A stretch of DNA of 64,000 nucleotides, from positions 124,001 through 188,000 of the forward strand of contig NZ_JAHESC010000001.1 in NCBI RefSeq assembly GCF_018598185.1. The letters run 5' to 3'. The translations under genes and the position numbers were made by a program. Below the pieces are notes generated by a model. That model had not been told where the DNA came from. It saw nothing but the letters and a program-made list of their open reading frames with translations, and did not search any database. Shown piece by piece: positions 46,439 to 55,789 of the stretch (position 1 is its first letter; the number at the start of each line of letters is the position of its first letter). This DNA is from Dawidia soli. Its GTDB lineage: Bacteria > Bacteroidota > Bacteroidia > Cytophagales > Cyclobacteriaceae.

Positions 46439-48895
46439 ATGTCCGTGGAGGTTCTAAAAATAGCAAAAGACTGGTTTTCCGCGCAGGGATGGAGTCCTTT
46501 TCCTTTTCAGGAAGAATCGTGGCAGGCATACCTGGACGGGTACAGCGGCCTGGTCAACGCGCCCACGGGCAGTGGTAAGACCTACTCGCTGATGATACCG
46601 GTCATGCTGGAGTATATACGCAACCATCCCGACGACTACAGAACGCGCCGCAACAACGGCCTGCAGGCCATCTGGATCACGCCCATCCGGGCGCTGTCCA
46701 AAGAGATCGAGCTGTCGGCGAACCGCCTGATCAACGGGCTGGGCCTGCCGTGGCGCGTCGGCGTGCGCTCGGGCGATACCTCTACCAAAGAGCGGGCCGC
46801 GCAGCGTACCAAACCGCCCGAGCTGCTCATCACGACGCCCGAAAGCCTGCACCTGCTGCTGGCACAGAAGGGCTACGCGGATTTCTTCCGGGAGCTGAAG
46901 GTATTGGTTGCCGACGAGTGGCACGAGCTGATGGGCAGCAAGCGCGGCGTGCAGGTGGAGCTGGCGTTGTCACGCCTCAAGACCCTGGCGCCGGCATTCA
47001 GGGTGTGGGGCATCTCGGCAACGATCGGCAACATGGAGGAAGCCCTGCAAGCTTTGCTCGGAAATTATTACTATGACCGTCCGTTCAAAACGATCCGCGC
47101 CGATATTCAAAAAAAGATCGAAGTGATCTCGGTCATGCCGGATACACTCGAACGCATGCCGTGGGCGGGACACCTGGGCATCCTGCTGTTGGATAAGGTC
47201 ATCGATATTGTCCGGAAGAGTCAGACGACGCTGATCTTTACCAATACGCGGTCGTTTGCCGAGATCTGGTATCAGAAGATGCTGGACAAAGCGCCGGAGC
47301 TGTCGGGTGTTATCGCGATGCACCACGGCTCGATCAGCCAGGAGCTGCGCAACTGGGTGGAGGAGCAGCTCCACACCGGCAAGCTGAAAGTCGTGGTCTG
47401 TACGTCGAGCCTCGACCTGGGCGTAGACTTCCGTCCGGTGGAAACGGTGGTGCAGGTCGGTGGGCCCAAAGGTGTTGCGCGCTTCCTGCAGCGCGCCGGC
47501 CGCAGTGGTCACCAGCCGGGGGCCGTAAGCCGTATATACTTTGTACCGACACACTCGCTGGAGCTCATGGAAGCGGCGGCCATACGAGAAGCGATCGAAC
47601 GCAAGGTGGTGGAAGACCGGCTGCCCTATATCCGGTCGTTCGACGTATTGATGCAATACCTGGTGACGCTCGCGGTGTCCGACGGCTTTGACGCCGACAG
47701 CACACTGGCGGAGATACGCGGCACCTTCAGCTTTGCCAGCGTGACCGACGACGAGTGGATCTGGATCCTCAACTTCCTCACCAACGGGGGCGACTCGTTA
47801 CAGGCCTATGATGAATACCGCAAGGTGGTGCCGCACAACGGCGTGTACCGCGTCGAGAACCGCGCCATTGCCATGCGCCACCGGTTGTCGATCGGCACGA
47901 TCGTGAGCGATAGCTCGATGTACGTCAAGTTTGTGTCGGGCAAATACCTGGGCACGATCGAAGAGTATTTTATTTCACGCCTCAGTCCCGGCGATGTATT
48001 CTGGTTCGCGGGCCGCAACCTGGAGCTGGTGCGCATCAAAGACATGGAGGCGCGGGTGCGCAAGTCCAACAAGAAGTCCGGCCTGGTGCCATCGTGGCAA
48101 GGGGGGCGGATGCCGCTCTCCTCGCAGATGAGTGAATTGATCCGCAACAAGCTCGACGAAGTCGTGCGCGGCGTGGCGCACGACGAAGAGCTGCTCTTTT
48201 TACGGCCGCTGTTCGACCTGCAGCGCCAGCGCTCGCACCTGCCGGGTAAAAGCGACTTTCTGGTAGAGTACTTTCAGAGCGACGAGGGATATCACGTCAC
48301 GATGTATCCCTTTGAAGGCCGGTTTGTGCACGAGGGCGTGGCGGCGCTGGTGGCGTATCGCATCGCCCAGATCCAGCCGATCACATTCTCGATCGCCATG
48401 AACGACTATGGCTTCGAGCTGTTGTCCGATCAGCCGATCCCCATCGAAGAGGCACTCGAGACCGACGTGCTCGGCACGACAGACCTGTTAAAAGACATTC
48501 AGGCCAGCGTCAACTCGACCGAAATGGCCCGCCGCAAGTTTCGCGACATCGCCGCCATTTCGGGACTGGTGTTCAAAGGCTACCCCGGCAAGCCGGTCAA
48601 AGACCGGCACCTGCAGTCATCGTCGCAGTTGTTCTTCAACGTCTTTCACGACTATGAAGGGCACAACCTGCTGCTGCGCCAGGCCTACGAGGAGGTGATG
48701 GACTTTCAGTTAGAGGAGGCGCGCCTGCGCCGGGCGCTGGACCGCATCGCCCATCAGAAGATCATGATCACGTATCCCAAAAAGCCTACGCCCTTTGCCT
48801 TTCCCATCATGGTAGACCGCATGCGCGAAAAACTCACGACCGAGAAGATCGAAGATCGCATCCGCAAAATGGTGATGGAGTATGACGAGTCGTAG
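46439..48895 (+). CDS. Lhr-like DEXH helicase (ligase-associated DNA damage response type)
   Basis: The 818-residue helicase has Walker A APTGSGKT at 41-48, DEWH at 159-162, ISATIGN for motif III and RAGRSGHQPG for motif VI. The Lhr-core WH and C-terminal domains follow (to about 818). It matches the subfamily that normally sits with an ATP-dependent DNA ligase, an exonuclease and a phosphoesterase in a repair cluster. Those partners are not within this window. It is single and divergent from the MerR-B12 gene. Confidence 0.9.
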   Translation: MSVEVLKIAKDWFSAQGWSPFPFQEESWQAYLDGYSGLVNAPTGSGKTYSLMIPVMLEYIRNHPDDYRTRRNNGLQAIWITPIRALSKEIELSANRLINGLGLPWRVGVRSGDTSTKERAAQRTKPPELLITTPESLHLLLAQKGYADFFRELKVLVADEWHELMGSKRGVQVELALSRLKTLAPAFRVWGISATIGNMEEALQALLGNYYYDRPFKTIRADIQKKIEVISVMPDTLERMPWAGHLGILLLDKVIDIVRKSQTTLIFTNTRSFAEIWYQKMLDKAPELSGVIAMHHGSISQELRNWVEEQLHTGKLKVVVCTSSLDLGVDFRPVETVVQVGGPKGVARFLQRAGRSGHQPGAVSRIYFVPTHSLELMEAAAIREAIERKVVEDRLPYIRSFDVLMQYLVTLAVSDGFDADSTLAEIRGTFSFASVTDDEWIWILNFLTNGGDSLQAYDEYRKVVPHNGVYRVENRAIAMRHRLSIGTIVSDSSMYVKFVSGKYLGTIEEYFISRLSPGDVFWFAGRNLELVRIKDMEARVRKSNKKSGLVPSWQGGRMPLSSQMSELIRNKLDEVVRGVAHDEELLFLRPLFDLQRQRSHLPGKSDFLVEYFQSDEGYHVTMYPFEGRFVHEGVAALVAYRIAQIQPITFSIAMNDYGFELLSDQPIPIEEALETDVLGTTDLLKDIQASVNSTEMARRKFRDIAAISGLVFKGYPGKPVKDRHLQSSSQLFFNVFHDYEGHNLLLRQAYEEVMDFQLEEARLRRALDRIAHQKIMITYPKKPTPFAFPIMVDRMREKLTTEKIEDRIRKMVMEYDES

Positions 48896-49015
48896 CCGGC
48901 CGACATGTAATTTTTTGGGAAGAATGTGTAGGAAAATGCGGAGGAGGGAAGGTTATCTCGTTATAGTGTATGGATGACAATTAATGGCAGTAACGCCTGT
49001 GTGGCTTAAAACAAA

Positions 49016-49043
49016 AATGTCCTGGTGTGGAGGCCAGGACATT
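49016..49043 (-). terminator. Terminator of the RRM protein gene
   Basis: AATGTCCTGG (49016-49025) and CCAGGACATT (49034-49043) form a 10-bp stem with an 8-base loop. On the minus strand it is followed by TTTGTTTT. It lies 21 bp beyond the stop codon of the RRM gene. Confidence 0.88.
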
Positions 49044-49063
49044 ATTTGTATTTCCTTTAGGGA

Positions 49064-49390
49064 TTAATAGTCGTTGTTTCTGCGGTTGTAACCACCGCCA
49101 CCACCGCCACCGCTTCTGTAGCCACCACCGCCACCGCGGGGAGCATCGGTCTTGGGTCTTGCTTCGTTTACGACCAGGGTTTTGCCCAGGAAGTTGAATC
49201 CGTTAAGGCTAGTGATAGCCTGACGACCAGCAGACTCATCCGCCATTTCGATAAAACCGAAACCACGGCTGCGCTGCGTTACTTTGTCCATGATGATCTT
49301 GGCCGAAGAAACTTCGCCATACTCTTCGAATAATCCCTTCAATTCCTGCTCGGACGCCTTAAAAGGGATGTTGGCAACGTAAATGTTCAT
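49064..49390 (-). CDS. Single-RRM RNA-binding protein with Gly-rich tail
   Basis: The 108-residue protein has one RRM: RNP2 is IYVANI (3-8) and RNP1 is RGFGFIEM (42-49). From about 84 onward the tail is Gly-rich with Arg and Tyr (GGGGGYRSGGGG). Proteins of this type in Bacteroidota and cyanobacteria are abundant and often cold-responsive RNA chaperones. Cold regulation here would be inference. The gene stands alone. Confidence 0.95.
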   Translation of the reverse strand: MNIYVANIPFKASEQELKGLFEEYGEVSSAKIIMDKVTQRSRGFGFIEMADESAGRQAITSLNGFNFLGKTLVVNEARPKTDAPRGGGGGYRSGGGGGGGYNRRNNDY

Positions 49391-49864
49391 TGTTGAAAAA
49401 TAGTAAATGAGAAATTAGTTTGTGTGAACTGGCAAACTTACCTGGAAACTACTTCGAGGGTCTTAGTAAAGCGTGACAATTAACATATGCAAGGTAAGGA
49501 ATTTTTTGAATTTTCAAATTTTCGCAGTTTTCTTCATTTTTAGCCTAAAAACACGGTTTTTTTAGTGTCCCGGACAACACCGGGATGCCCGCCGGCCCCG
49601 TTGCCCCATCCTTTTAGCCGCCGGCGGAATAGAAGTTGACGAACCAAATCAGGTTTTTCAAACCGTTGCGCCGGGTGTGGCGGAGGGGTATAGACACATC
49701 GCCTGCCCTATACGACAGTTGCCGGCGCGTCACACACAACGCACATCGGAGCGCCTTACCGTGTGTTCTGGCAAAAGCACGACAATGGCAGCAGACACAT
49801 GCGCACACGGTAGTTTGGTAGAGTACAATTCCGCATATTCGCCGACCTAACCGAACAACCCAAT
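49391..49864. other. 474-bp intergenic region without a supported gene
   Basis: The region separates two diverging genes. A 6-bp hairpin TCCCGG/CCGGGA (49568-49573 with 49580-49585) is present. The segment around 49500-49565 is AT-rich and could hold the RRM promoter or its long leader. No protein-like frame is convincing. Confidence 0.5.
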
Positions 49865-52432
49865 ATGACACGAACATTTTTGGCTGCCTGGCTGTTGGTC
49901 CTGGCCCTGGCAGCACCCACCCTGGCTGCGCCTGGCTTTGACGTCAGGTACCTGCAGGTGCGCTGGGAGATTGTCGAGAACAATTACCAGGGCAGAACGC
50001 AGTTCCTTTCTGCCTTTACGTTCACCAACACCGGCAAGACTGATTTTCCCAAAGAAGGGTGGACGCTATACTTCAATTTTATCCGCACACCCCTCGCGGG
50101 CACGACCACGGGTGGGGTAAACGTCGAGCGCCTGAACGGCGATTTGTTCCGCCTGGTGCCGCAAGCCGGCTTTGCCGGGATACCGGCCGGCAAGTCGCTG
50201 CGCGTAGAGTTTATCGCACGCGACTGGGTGATCAATTATACCGATGCCCCCGCCGGTCTGTACCTGGTGTGGCAGGATGCGCCCGCTGCCGGTATACCGA
50301 TAACGAACTATACTGTGCTGCCCTCTACCGAACCACGCCAATACAATCGCTTTGACGGCGACAAGATCGGGCTCATTACGCCGCAGGTGTTGTACGAGCA
50401 AAACAAGCGCTCCCGCGAAGTACCGGTGCAGCAGCAGGCGCCTGTCTTCCCGACGCCGGTGTCGTACCGCAGCGGCAACAGCACTTTTATTCTGACGCCA
50501 CAAGTGCCGATCCAGGCCGATGCGGCCTTTAAACGTGAAGCCAATTACCTGGCCGGCGAGCTCGCCACGTTGCTGGGCAAACGTCCGCTGCTGGCCGCGG
50601 CCACGGGAGGCGCCGCCAAGATCATCCTGCAACAGAAGGCGATGCCCGAAGAGGCCTATAGCCTGGAGGTAAAGCCAGAGGGCATTACCATTGCGGCAGG
50701 TTCTGCCAAAGGTATATTTTACGGCATACAGTCGTTGAAGACGCTTATACCACCCGCGGCGTGGGCCGCACCCAACAGCGTGGTCCGGATTCCGGAAACG
50801 ACCGTACAAGACGCCCCCCGCTTCGGGTACCGCGCGTTCTTTATCGATGTCTGCCGCAACTTCCAGGAGAAGAAAGAGATCCTGAAGCTACTCGACCTGA
50901 TGGCGCTGTATAAGCTCAATGTGCTGCACTTTCACGTGACGGACGACGAAGGGTGGCGCCTGGAAATACCCGGCCTGCCGGAACTGACCGAGATCGGCGG
51001 CCGCCGCGGCCATACCACGACGGGCGAAGATCATCTGCAGCCTTCCTTCGGCTCCGGCCCGGACGTGAACGGACGTTTTGGCTCGGGCTATTACACGCGG
51101 GGCGATTATATCGAGATCCTGAAGTATGCTACCGAGCGGCACATCGAGGTTATTCCCGAGCTGGAAACGCCGGGCCATGCGCGCGCGGCCGTGGTAGCCA
51201 TGAATGTGCGCGCCAAACGCCTGCAACAGGAGGGGAAACGCGAAGAGGCTGCCCGCTACCTGCTGCGCGATCCGGAAGACGCTTCGGAATATCTTTCCGT
51301 GCAAGGCTGGACGGACAACGTCATGAACGTGGCCATGCCTTCTGTCTACACCTTCCTCGAAAAAGTGACCGACGAAGTGATCGCCCTGTACAAGGAAGCC
51401 GGCGCACCGCTTAAAACGATTCACTACGGCGGTGACGAAGTGCCGGCCGGCGTGTGGGAAAGATCTCCCGCCGTGCAGAAACTCATGGCCGCCGAGCCCA
51501 CGGTCAAGACAACCAACGACCTGTGGTATTATTTCTATGGAAAGGTAAGCCAGATGGCCGCCGGCAAAGGATTGTATATGTATGGCTGGGAAGAGATCGC
51601 CATGCGCAAGACGCTGCTCGACGGCAAACCGCACTATATACCCAATCCCGACTTTGTGCAGAAGGGATTCCAGGTAGATGTCTGGAACAATGCGCTGGGC
51701 TGGGGCTCCGAGGACCTGGCCTATCGCCTGGCCAATGCAGGCTACAAGGTTGTGCTGTCGTGTGTGAGCCACCTGTACTTCGATATGGCGGTATACAAGG
51801 CCTTTGACGAGCCCGGCTATTACTGGGGCGCATTTGTCGACGTAGACAAGCCCTTCTACTTCATTCCGTACGACTATTTCAAAAACGCGAAGGAAGACCG
51901 CCTGGGCAATCCGTTAGACCGGTCGATCTTTATCGGCAAGGAACGCCTGACCGACTATGGCAAATCCAACATTGTCGGCATTCAGGGGTTGATCTGGGAG
52001 GAAACGGTGCGCGGGCCGGAGCAGCTGGAGTATAAAATATTGCCCAAGATGCTGGGCCTGGCCGAGCGCGCCTGGGCGTCTGACCCTGCGTGGGCGACGG
52101 AGAAAGACCCGGCCCGGAGCGAGGCGCTGTATACCGACGCATGGTCGTCGTTCTCTACTATCATCGGCACGCGCGAGCTGCCCCGGCTGGATTATTATGC
52201 CGGCGGTTTTCAGTACCGCATACCGTCGCCGGGGGCCGCCGTGGTGGACGGCAAGGTGGTCGTGAATCAACAGCTGCCCGGCTTTACGCTGCGCTATACG
52301 ACCGACGGCACCGAGCCTACGGTGAAGAGCCCGGTCTATACAGCACCCATTGCCGCCAAAGGAGAGATCAAAATAAAAGCATTCAATACACGCGGCCGCG
52401 CCGGAAGAACCAGCACCGTCAGGAACCCCTAA
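49865..52432 (+). CDS. Beta-N-acetylhexosaminidase (GH20), secreted
   Basis: This 855-residue enzyme has a signal peptide (MTRTFLAAWLLVLALAAPTLA), a CHB_HEX-type carbohydrate-binding domain (24-180), a GH20b-like alpha/beta domain (about 200-315) and the catalytic GH20 barrel (about 320-740). The catalytic pair is Asp524-Glu525 in HYGGDEVP. A C-terminal chitobiase-like domain contains YTTDGTEPTVKSPVYTAPI. It removes terminal GlcNAc or GalNAc from chito-oligosaccharides, peptidoglycan fragments or glycans, in the periplasm or outside. It is followed 12 bp later by a NagX-like transporter/acyltransferase gene. Confidence 0.94.
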   Translation: MTRTFLAAWLLVLALAAPTLAAPGFDVRYLQVRWEIVENNYQGRTQFLSAFTFTNTGKTDFPKEGWTLYFNFIRTPLAGTTTGGVNVERLNGDLFRLVPQAGFAGIPAGKSLRVEFIARDWVINYTDAPAGLYLVWQDAPAAGIPITNYTVLPSTEPRQYNRFDGDKIGLITPQVLYEQNKRSREVPVQQQAPVFPTPVSYRSGNSTFILTPQVPIQADAAFKREANYLAGELATLLGKRPLLAAATGGAAKIILQQKAMPEEAYSLEVKPEGITIAAGSAKGIFYGIQSLKTLIPPAAWAAPNSVVRIPETTVQDAPRFGYRAFFIDVCRNFQEKKEILKLLDLMALYKLNVLHFHVTDDEGWRLEIPGLPELTEIGGRRGHTTTGEDHLQPSFGSGPDVNGRFGSGYYTRGDYIEILKYATERHIEVIPELETPGHARAAVVAMNVRAKRLQQEGKREEAARYLLRDPEDASEYLSVQGWTDNVMNVAMPSVYTFLEKVTDEVIALYKEAGAPLKTIHYGGDEVPAGVWERSPAVQKLMAAEPTVKTTNDLWYYFYGKVSQMAAGKGLYMYGWEEIAMRKTLLDGKPHYIPNPDFVQKGFQVDVWNNALGWGSEDLAYRLANAGYKVVLSCVSHLYFDMAVYKAFDEPGYYWGAFVDVDKPFYFIPYDYFKNAKEDRLGNPLDRSIFIGKERLTDYGKSNIVGIQGLIWEETVRGPEQLEYKILPKMLGLAERAWASDPAWATEKDPARSEALYTDAWSSFSTIIGTRELPRLDYYAGGFQYRIPSPGAAVVDGKVVVNQQLPGFTLRYTTDGTEPTVKSPVYTAPIAAKGEIKIKAFNTRGRAGRTSTVRNP

Positions 52433-52444
52433 CCCGATAGCCTT

Positions 52445-53638
52445 ATGCAAAACTCTTTGACAACCCAACGTGTGTTATCGATCGATGCCTTTCGCGGCAT
52501 AACGATCCTGGTCATGATCTTTGTGAACGAGCTGGCCGGCGTGCAGGGCATACCGGCCTGGATGAAACACATGCCAGCGACAGCCGACGCCATGACGTTT
52601 GTCGACGTGGTGTTTCCGGCCTTCCTGTTTATTGTCGGCATGTCTATACCCTTCGCTATTGCCAGCCGCCGCGCGAAAGGCGACAGTGTAGTCCAACTGA
52701 ATGCGCACATCCTCTTCCGCACGCTCGGGCTACTGGTCCTTGGCTTCTTTATGGTCAATGCCGAGGGTGGCTATAATGAAGCTGCCATGGTCATCTCGCT
52801 GGCGTTGTGGTCGCTGTTGTTCTACGTTGGGGTGATCCTGATCTGGAATGTCTATACTTCGCTGAGCAAGCCTGTTGTATACGCCCTTCGGGCCGCGGGC
52901 GTGGTATTGCTGTTGGTGCTGGCGTGGCTGTATCGCGGGGGCGAAGACGGCACGGAAACGATGACACCGCAATGGTGGGGGATACTGGGTCTCATCGGCT
53001 GGGCGTACCTGGTGGCTTGCCTGTGGTACCAGCTGGCGCGCGGAAGGCTGTTCGGTATCTGCGCCGGCATCGTTTTGTGCCTGGGCTTGTATATACTTGG
53101 CAAAGCGGGTATTGTGAAAGATGTGCCGGTACTGGGGTGGATCGCCGGCCAGGCAGGGCATGCCATCCATACGGCGATCGTACTCTGCGGCATCGCCACC
53201 TCGCTCATTGTCTTTGACCGCAAGCACGCGCACAGCAATGACCGCCGGTTCCTTGAAGTATTTGCGTTTGCGCTCATCCTGGTGGCTGCGGCCTTTCTGC
53301 TGCGTCCGTATTACAAGATCTCCAAGATCTATGCTACGCCTTCCTGGGCGTTCTACAGCGCGGCGAGTTGCTGCGTCATCTTCGCGCTGCTGTATTGGCT
53401 CGTCGACCTGAAGCGCATCAACCGCTGGACGGCGTTTTTTAAGCCTGCGGCCGCCAACCCGTTGCTGACCTATATCATACCGTTTATCCTGTATGCACTT
53501 CTGCGCCTGCTCCACACGCATTTTCCCACGTTCCTGTATGAAGGGGTTGTCGGCATCGTGTGGTCGATGGTGTTTGCCGTGGCCATCATGGCCCTCGTGA
53601 TCGGGTTGAACAAGCTCAGGATCAGGTTGCAGCTGTAG
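52445..53638 (+). CDS. NagX/HGSNAT-like multi-pass membrane protein (DUF5009-type)
   Basis: The 397-residue protein has about 10-11 TM helices. It starts with the family hallmark LSIDAFRGITILVMIFVNE, followed by FVDVVFPAFLFIVGMSIPFA. These belong to the heparan-alpha-glucosaminide N-acetyltransferase-like (NagX) family. Bacterial members are found with GlcNAc use genes and may transport or acetylate amino sugars across the membrane. Its coupling to the GH20 gene supports use of GlcNAc-containing sugars. Confidence 0.88.
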   Translation: MQNSLTTQRVLSIDAFRGITILVMIFVNELAGVQGIPAWMKHMPATADAMTFVDVVFPAFLFIVGMSIPFAIASRRAKGDSVVQLNAHILFRTLGLLVLGFFMVNAEGGYNEAAMVISLALWSLLFYVGVILIWNVYTSLSKPVVYALRAAGVVLLLVLAWLYRGGEDGTETMTPQWWGILGLIGWAYLVACLWYQLARGRLFGICAGIVLCLGLYILGKAGIVKDVPVLGWIAGQAGHAIHTAIVLCGIATSLIVFDRKHAHSNDRRFLEVFAFALILVAAAFLLRPYYKISKIYATPSWAFYSAASCCVIFALLYWLVDLKRINRWTAFFKPAAANPLLTYIIPFILYALLRLLHTHFPTFLYEGVVGIVWSMVFAVAIMALVIGLNKLRIRLQL

Positions 53639-53651
53639 CCAACGTGCCCGC

Positions 53652-54227
53652 ATGGTATCTGCCTTACAACAACATATTCAAAAGTTTGTCAGGATCCCGG
53701 ACGAAGACATGTCCGGGATACTGGCCTGCTTCACGCCCCTGCACCTCAAGAAGAAAGAGAACCTGCTGGCGGAAGGCAACGTCTGTCACGCGAACTACTT
53801 TGTAGTGAAGGGCTGCCTGCGCATGTTTTACATCAACGACAAAGGCGACGAGCAGACGATCCAGTTTGCACTGGAGAACTGGTGGATGGCGGACTACGAT
53901 TCGTTCACCCATCAAAAGCCCGGACTGTTTTCCATTCAGGCCGTCGAGCGGGCGGAGGTATTGGCGCTGCACTACCAGGCGCAGGAAAAGATGCTGGCGC
54001 AATATCCGGTGATGGAACGTTATTACCGGTTGATGCACCAGCGGGCGCACGCTGCCTCGCAGCGGCGCATCCGCGGGCAATATAATTTCTCGCGCGAAGA
54101 TCAGTACCTGAACTTTGCGCGGCAATACCCGGAGTTCGTACAACGGGTGCCCCAGTACCTGCTGGCGTCTTTCCTCGGCTTTACCCCCGAGTACCTGAGC
54201 GAGATCCGCGCGAAGAGGCGATCTTAA
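53652..54227 (+). CDS. Crp/Fnr-family transcriptional regulator
   Basis: The 191-residue protein has the cNMP-binding-type beta roll in the first 115 residues (KKKENLLAEGNVCHANYFVVKGC) and a C-terminal HTH region (QYLLASFLGFTPEYLSEIR). The ligand-binding site has no canonical RSA motif and there is no Fe-S Cys cluster, so the ligand is unknown. The gene begins 13 bp after the NagX-like gene and 61 bp before a carboxymuconolactone-decarboxylase-like gene with its own promoter. Pairs of this kind recur in Bacteroidota, and the downstream gene is its probable target. Confidence 0.9.
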   Translation: MVSALQQHIQKFVRIPDEDMSGILACFTPLHLKKKENLLAEGNVCHANYFVVKGCLRMFYINDKGDEQTIQFALENWWMADYDSFTHQKPGLFSIQAVERAEVLALHYQAQEKMLAQYPVMERYYRLMHQRAHAASQRRIRGQYNFSREDQYLNFARQYPEFVQRVPQYLLASFLGFTPEYLSEIRAKRRS

Positions 54228-54259
54228 ACCTGTTTAAGAATTGCGGCCCGGCGGCCCGG

Positions 54260-54267
54260 TACCTTTG
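54260..54267 (+). promoter_or_regulatory. Candidate -7 box TACCTTTG of the AhpD-like gene
   Basis: TACCTTTG fits TAnnTTTG exactly. TTG at 54241-54243, 16 bp upstream, may be the -33 element. The ATG follows 21 bp after the box. Confidence 0.6.
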
Positions 54268-54288
54268 TTCCATCAAACCACAACAACA

Positions 54289-54729
54289 ATGGAACAAAGA
54301 ATTAAGATCGATCAGGTATTTCCGGAAGCCATCAAAGGCATGATGGGGCTCGTCACTGCCTTGAGCAAAACCAATCTGACACCGATCCAGAAAGAACTGA
54401 TCAAGATCCGTGCGTCTCAGCTTAATTCCTGTGCTTACTGCCTCGACATGCATACCCGCGACGCCCTCAAATATGGAGAGACCCCACAACGCCTCTTTGT
54501 ACTGAGCGCCTGGCGCGAAACCGATCTTTTTACGGAGGAAGAAAAAGCGCTGCTGGCGCTGACGGAGGAGGTAACGCTCATTCACCAGAACGGCGTGACG
54601 GACGAGACATATAAACAGGCTGAGAAGTTCTTTAGTGCTGAAACGATCGCGCAGATCATTATGGCCTCGGTGCTGATCAATGCCTGGAACCGCATCGGTG
54701 TGAGTACACACATGACGATACCGCGGTAA
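54289..54729 (+). CDS. Carboxymuconolactone decarboxylase / AhpD-like protein
   Basis: I chose the ATG at 54289 (MEQRIKIDQVFPE), which follows the promoter box; an upstream TTG would include the promoter. The 146-residue protein has the AhpD-type motif CAYCLDMH (Cys48, Cys51, His55) in an all-helical fold. AhpD-like proteins with CxxC reduce peroxide-related substrates or alkyl hydroperoxide partners. Close control by the Crp-like regulator upstream is likely. Confidence 0.93.
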   Translation: MEQRIKIDQVFPEAIKGMMGLVTALSKTNLTPIQKELIKIRASQLNSCAYCLDMHTRDALKYGETPQRLFVLSAWRETDLFTEEEKALLALTEEVTLIHQNGVTDETYKQAEKFFSAETIAQIIMASVLINAWNRIGVSTHMTIPR

Positions 54730-54878
54730 GAGACGGTACCCGGGAGCAGGGCAGGAGGCCCGCAACCAGTGGCATGCAGATGCGCCTGTCCTTTAGAAAC
54801 TATTTCATCTCTGGCGTAAGCCTGTCGGAAGTCTGGCGTAACGCTAAGGCATCCCTGCCTTTGTCCGTGCTGGAAGCA

Positions 54879-54915
54879 AAAAGGCCATTCTGTTCTCGAA
54901 GCAGAATGGCCTTTT
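54879..54915. terminator. Terminator between the AhpD-like gene and the DUF2807-type pseudogene
   Basis: AAAAGGCCATTCTG (54879-54892) and CAGAATGGCCTTTT (54902-54915) form a 14-bp stem with a 9-base loop. It lies between convergent genes and can serve both. Confidence 0.92.
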
Positions 54916-54934
54916 ATATGGCTGCGGTCGGTGC

Positions 54935-55660
54935 TTAGTAAGCGCGGTCCACCGTGCCCGATCCATAGATTTTCTTGGTGGCGGTCTTTGTATTGCCTTT
55001 GTGTTTTACGCTGCCGCTGCCCTGAATGACGGCGTCGATGTTGTTTGATACGTTCAGTTCGGCGGTGCCGCTGCCGGTAACTTTTACCTTGGCTGTTTCC
55101 AGCGGGCAGTTAAAGCCTTTGATGGCGCCCGATCCGCTGACGGTAGCGTCCACCGAAGTAGCATAGCCTTTCAGTGTCAGCGAGCCGGAACCGCTCACTT
55201 CGGCTTTTATGGTGTTGCCTTTGAGGTCGACGTCCATCGTGCCGCCGCCGTTTACACCGAGGTTGACGTAGTCGGCTGCGATCGAGTTTTCGGAAATGAT
55301 CTTGCCGCCGCCGTTCACCTGCAGGTCGTTGATGTTCTTCACGCTTACGAACAGCTTCATGGTGGGGTTTAATTTGATGTCGTCGATCTTGGCCTACAAG
55401 CTCTTGTTGGGCGACTCAGGCTTGCGCTCGATGTTGATCATGAGGATGCCGTTCTCGACTTTGATATCGCTCACCGAAAAGATCTCGGTCAGGGCTTCTA
55501 CGGTAACCTCCTGCTTGTTGGTTTGTTTCAGGTAAACGGTATAGTTGGAGTTTACATAGATTCCCTTGAATTCCGGCAGTTCCAGGGTCTTTTTGGTGGT
55601 TTGAGCAAATGTCACGACGGCCATCAAAAGGGCCGCGGACAGAGCAAGTGTCTTTTTCAT
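54935..55660 (-). pseudogene. DUF2807 / head GIN domain-type secreted protein interrupted by one TAG
   Basis: The ATG at 55660 opens a signal peptide (MKKTLALSAALLMAVVTFAQ). Two open parts in the same frame (55660-55397 and 55393-54935) are separated only by TAG at 55394-55396. The frame continues immediately (AKIDDIKLNPTMKLFVSVK) into a Ser/Gly/Asn-rich beta-helix-like region (GSGAIKGFNCPLETAKVKVT). Together they make one protein of about 240 residues with the DUF2807 layout. A single substitution (for example TGG or CAG to TAG) would explain it. It may be a true nonsense mutation, a sequencing error, or read-through. Confidence 0.82.
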
Positions 55661-55746
55661 ACAGGATTTGATCATTGAATGTTCTGGGTAAATAACGATC
55701 CCCCGCTGAAATTATAAAATCATCCTGACGATTAAAAGCGTCACTG

Positions 55747-55786
55747 ATCGCCGGAATCGTCGGCGATTGTGGCAAACCGGCCACAA
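55747..55786. other. Two tandem hairpins upstream of the DUF2807-type gene
   Basis: ATCGCCG/CGGCGAT (55747-55753 with 55761-55767) and TTGTGGC/GCCACAA (55767-55773 with 55780-55786) are adjacent perfect 7-bp stems. They lie between the micro-ORF and the DUF2807-type gene and could be an attenuator or a processing signal. Confidence 0.4.
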
Positions 55787-55789
55787 ACC

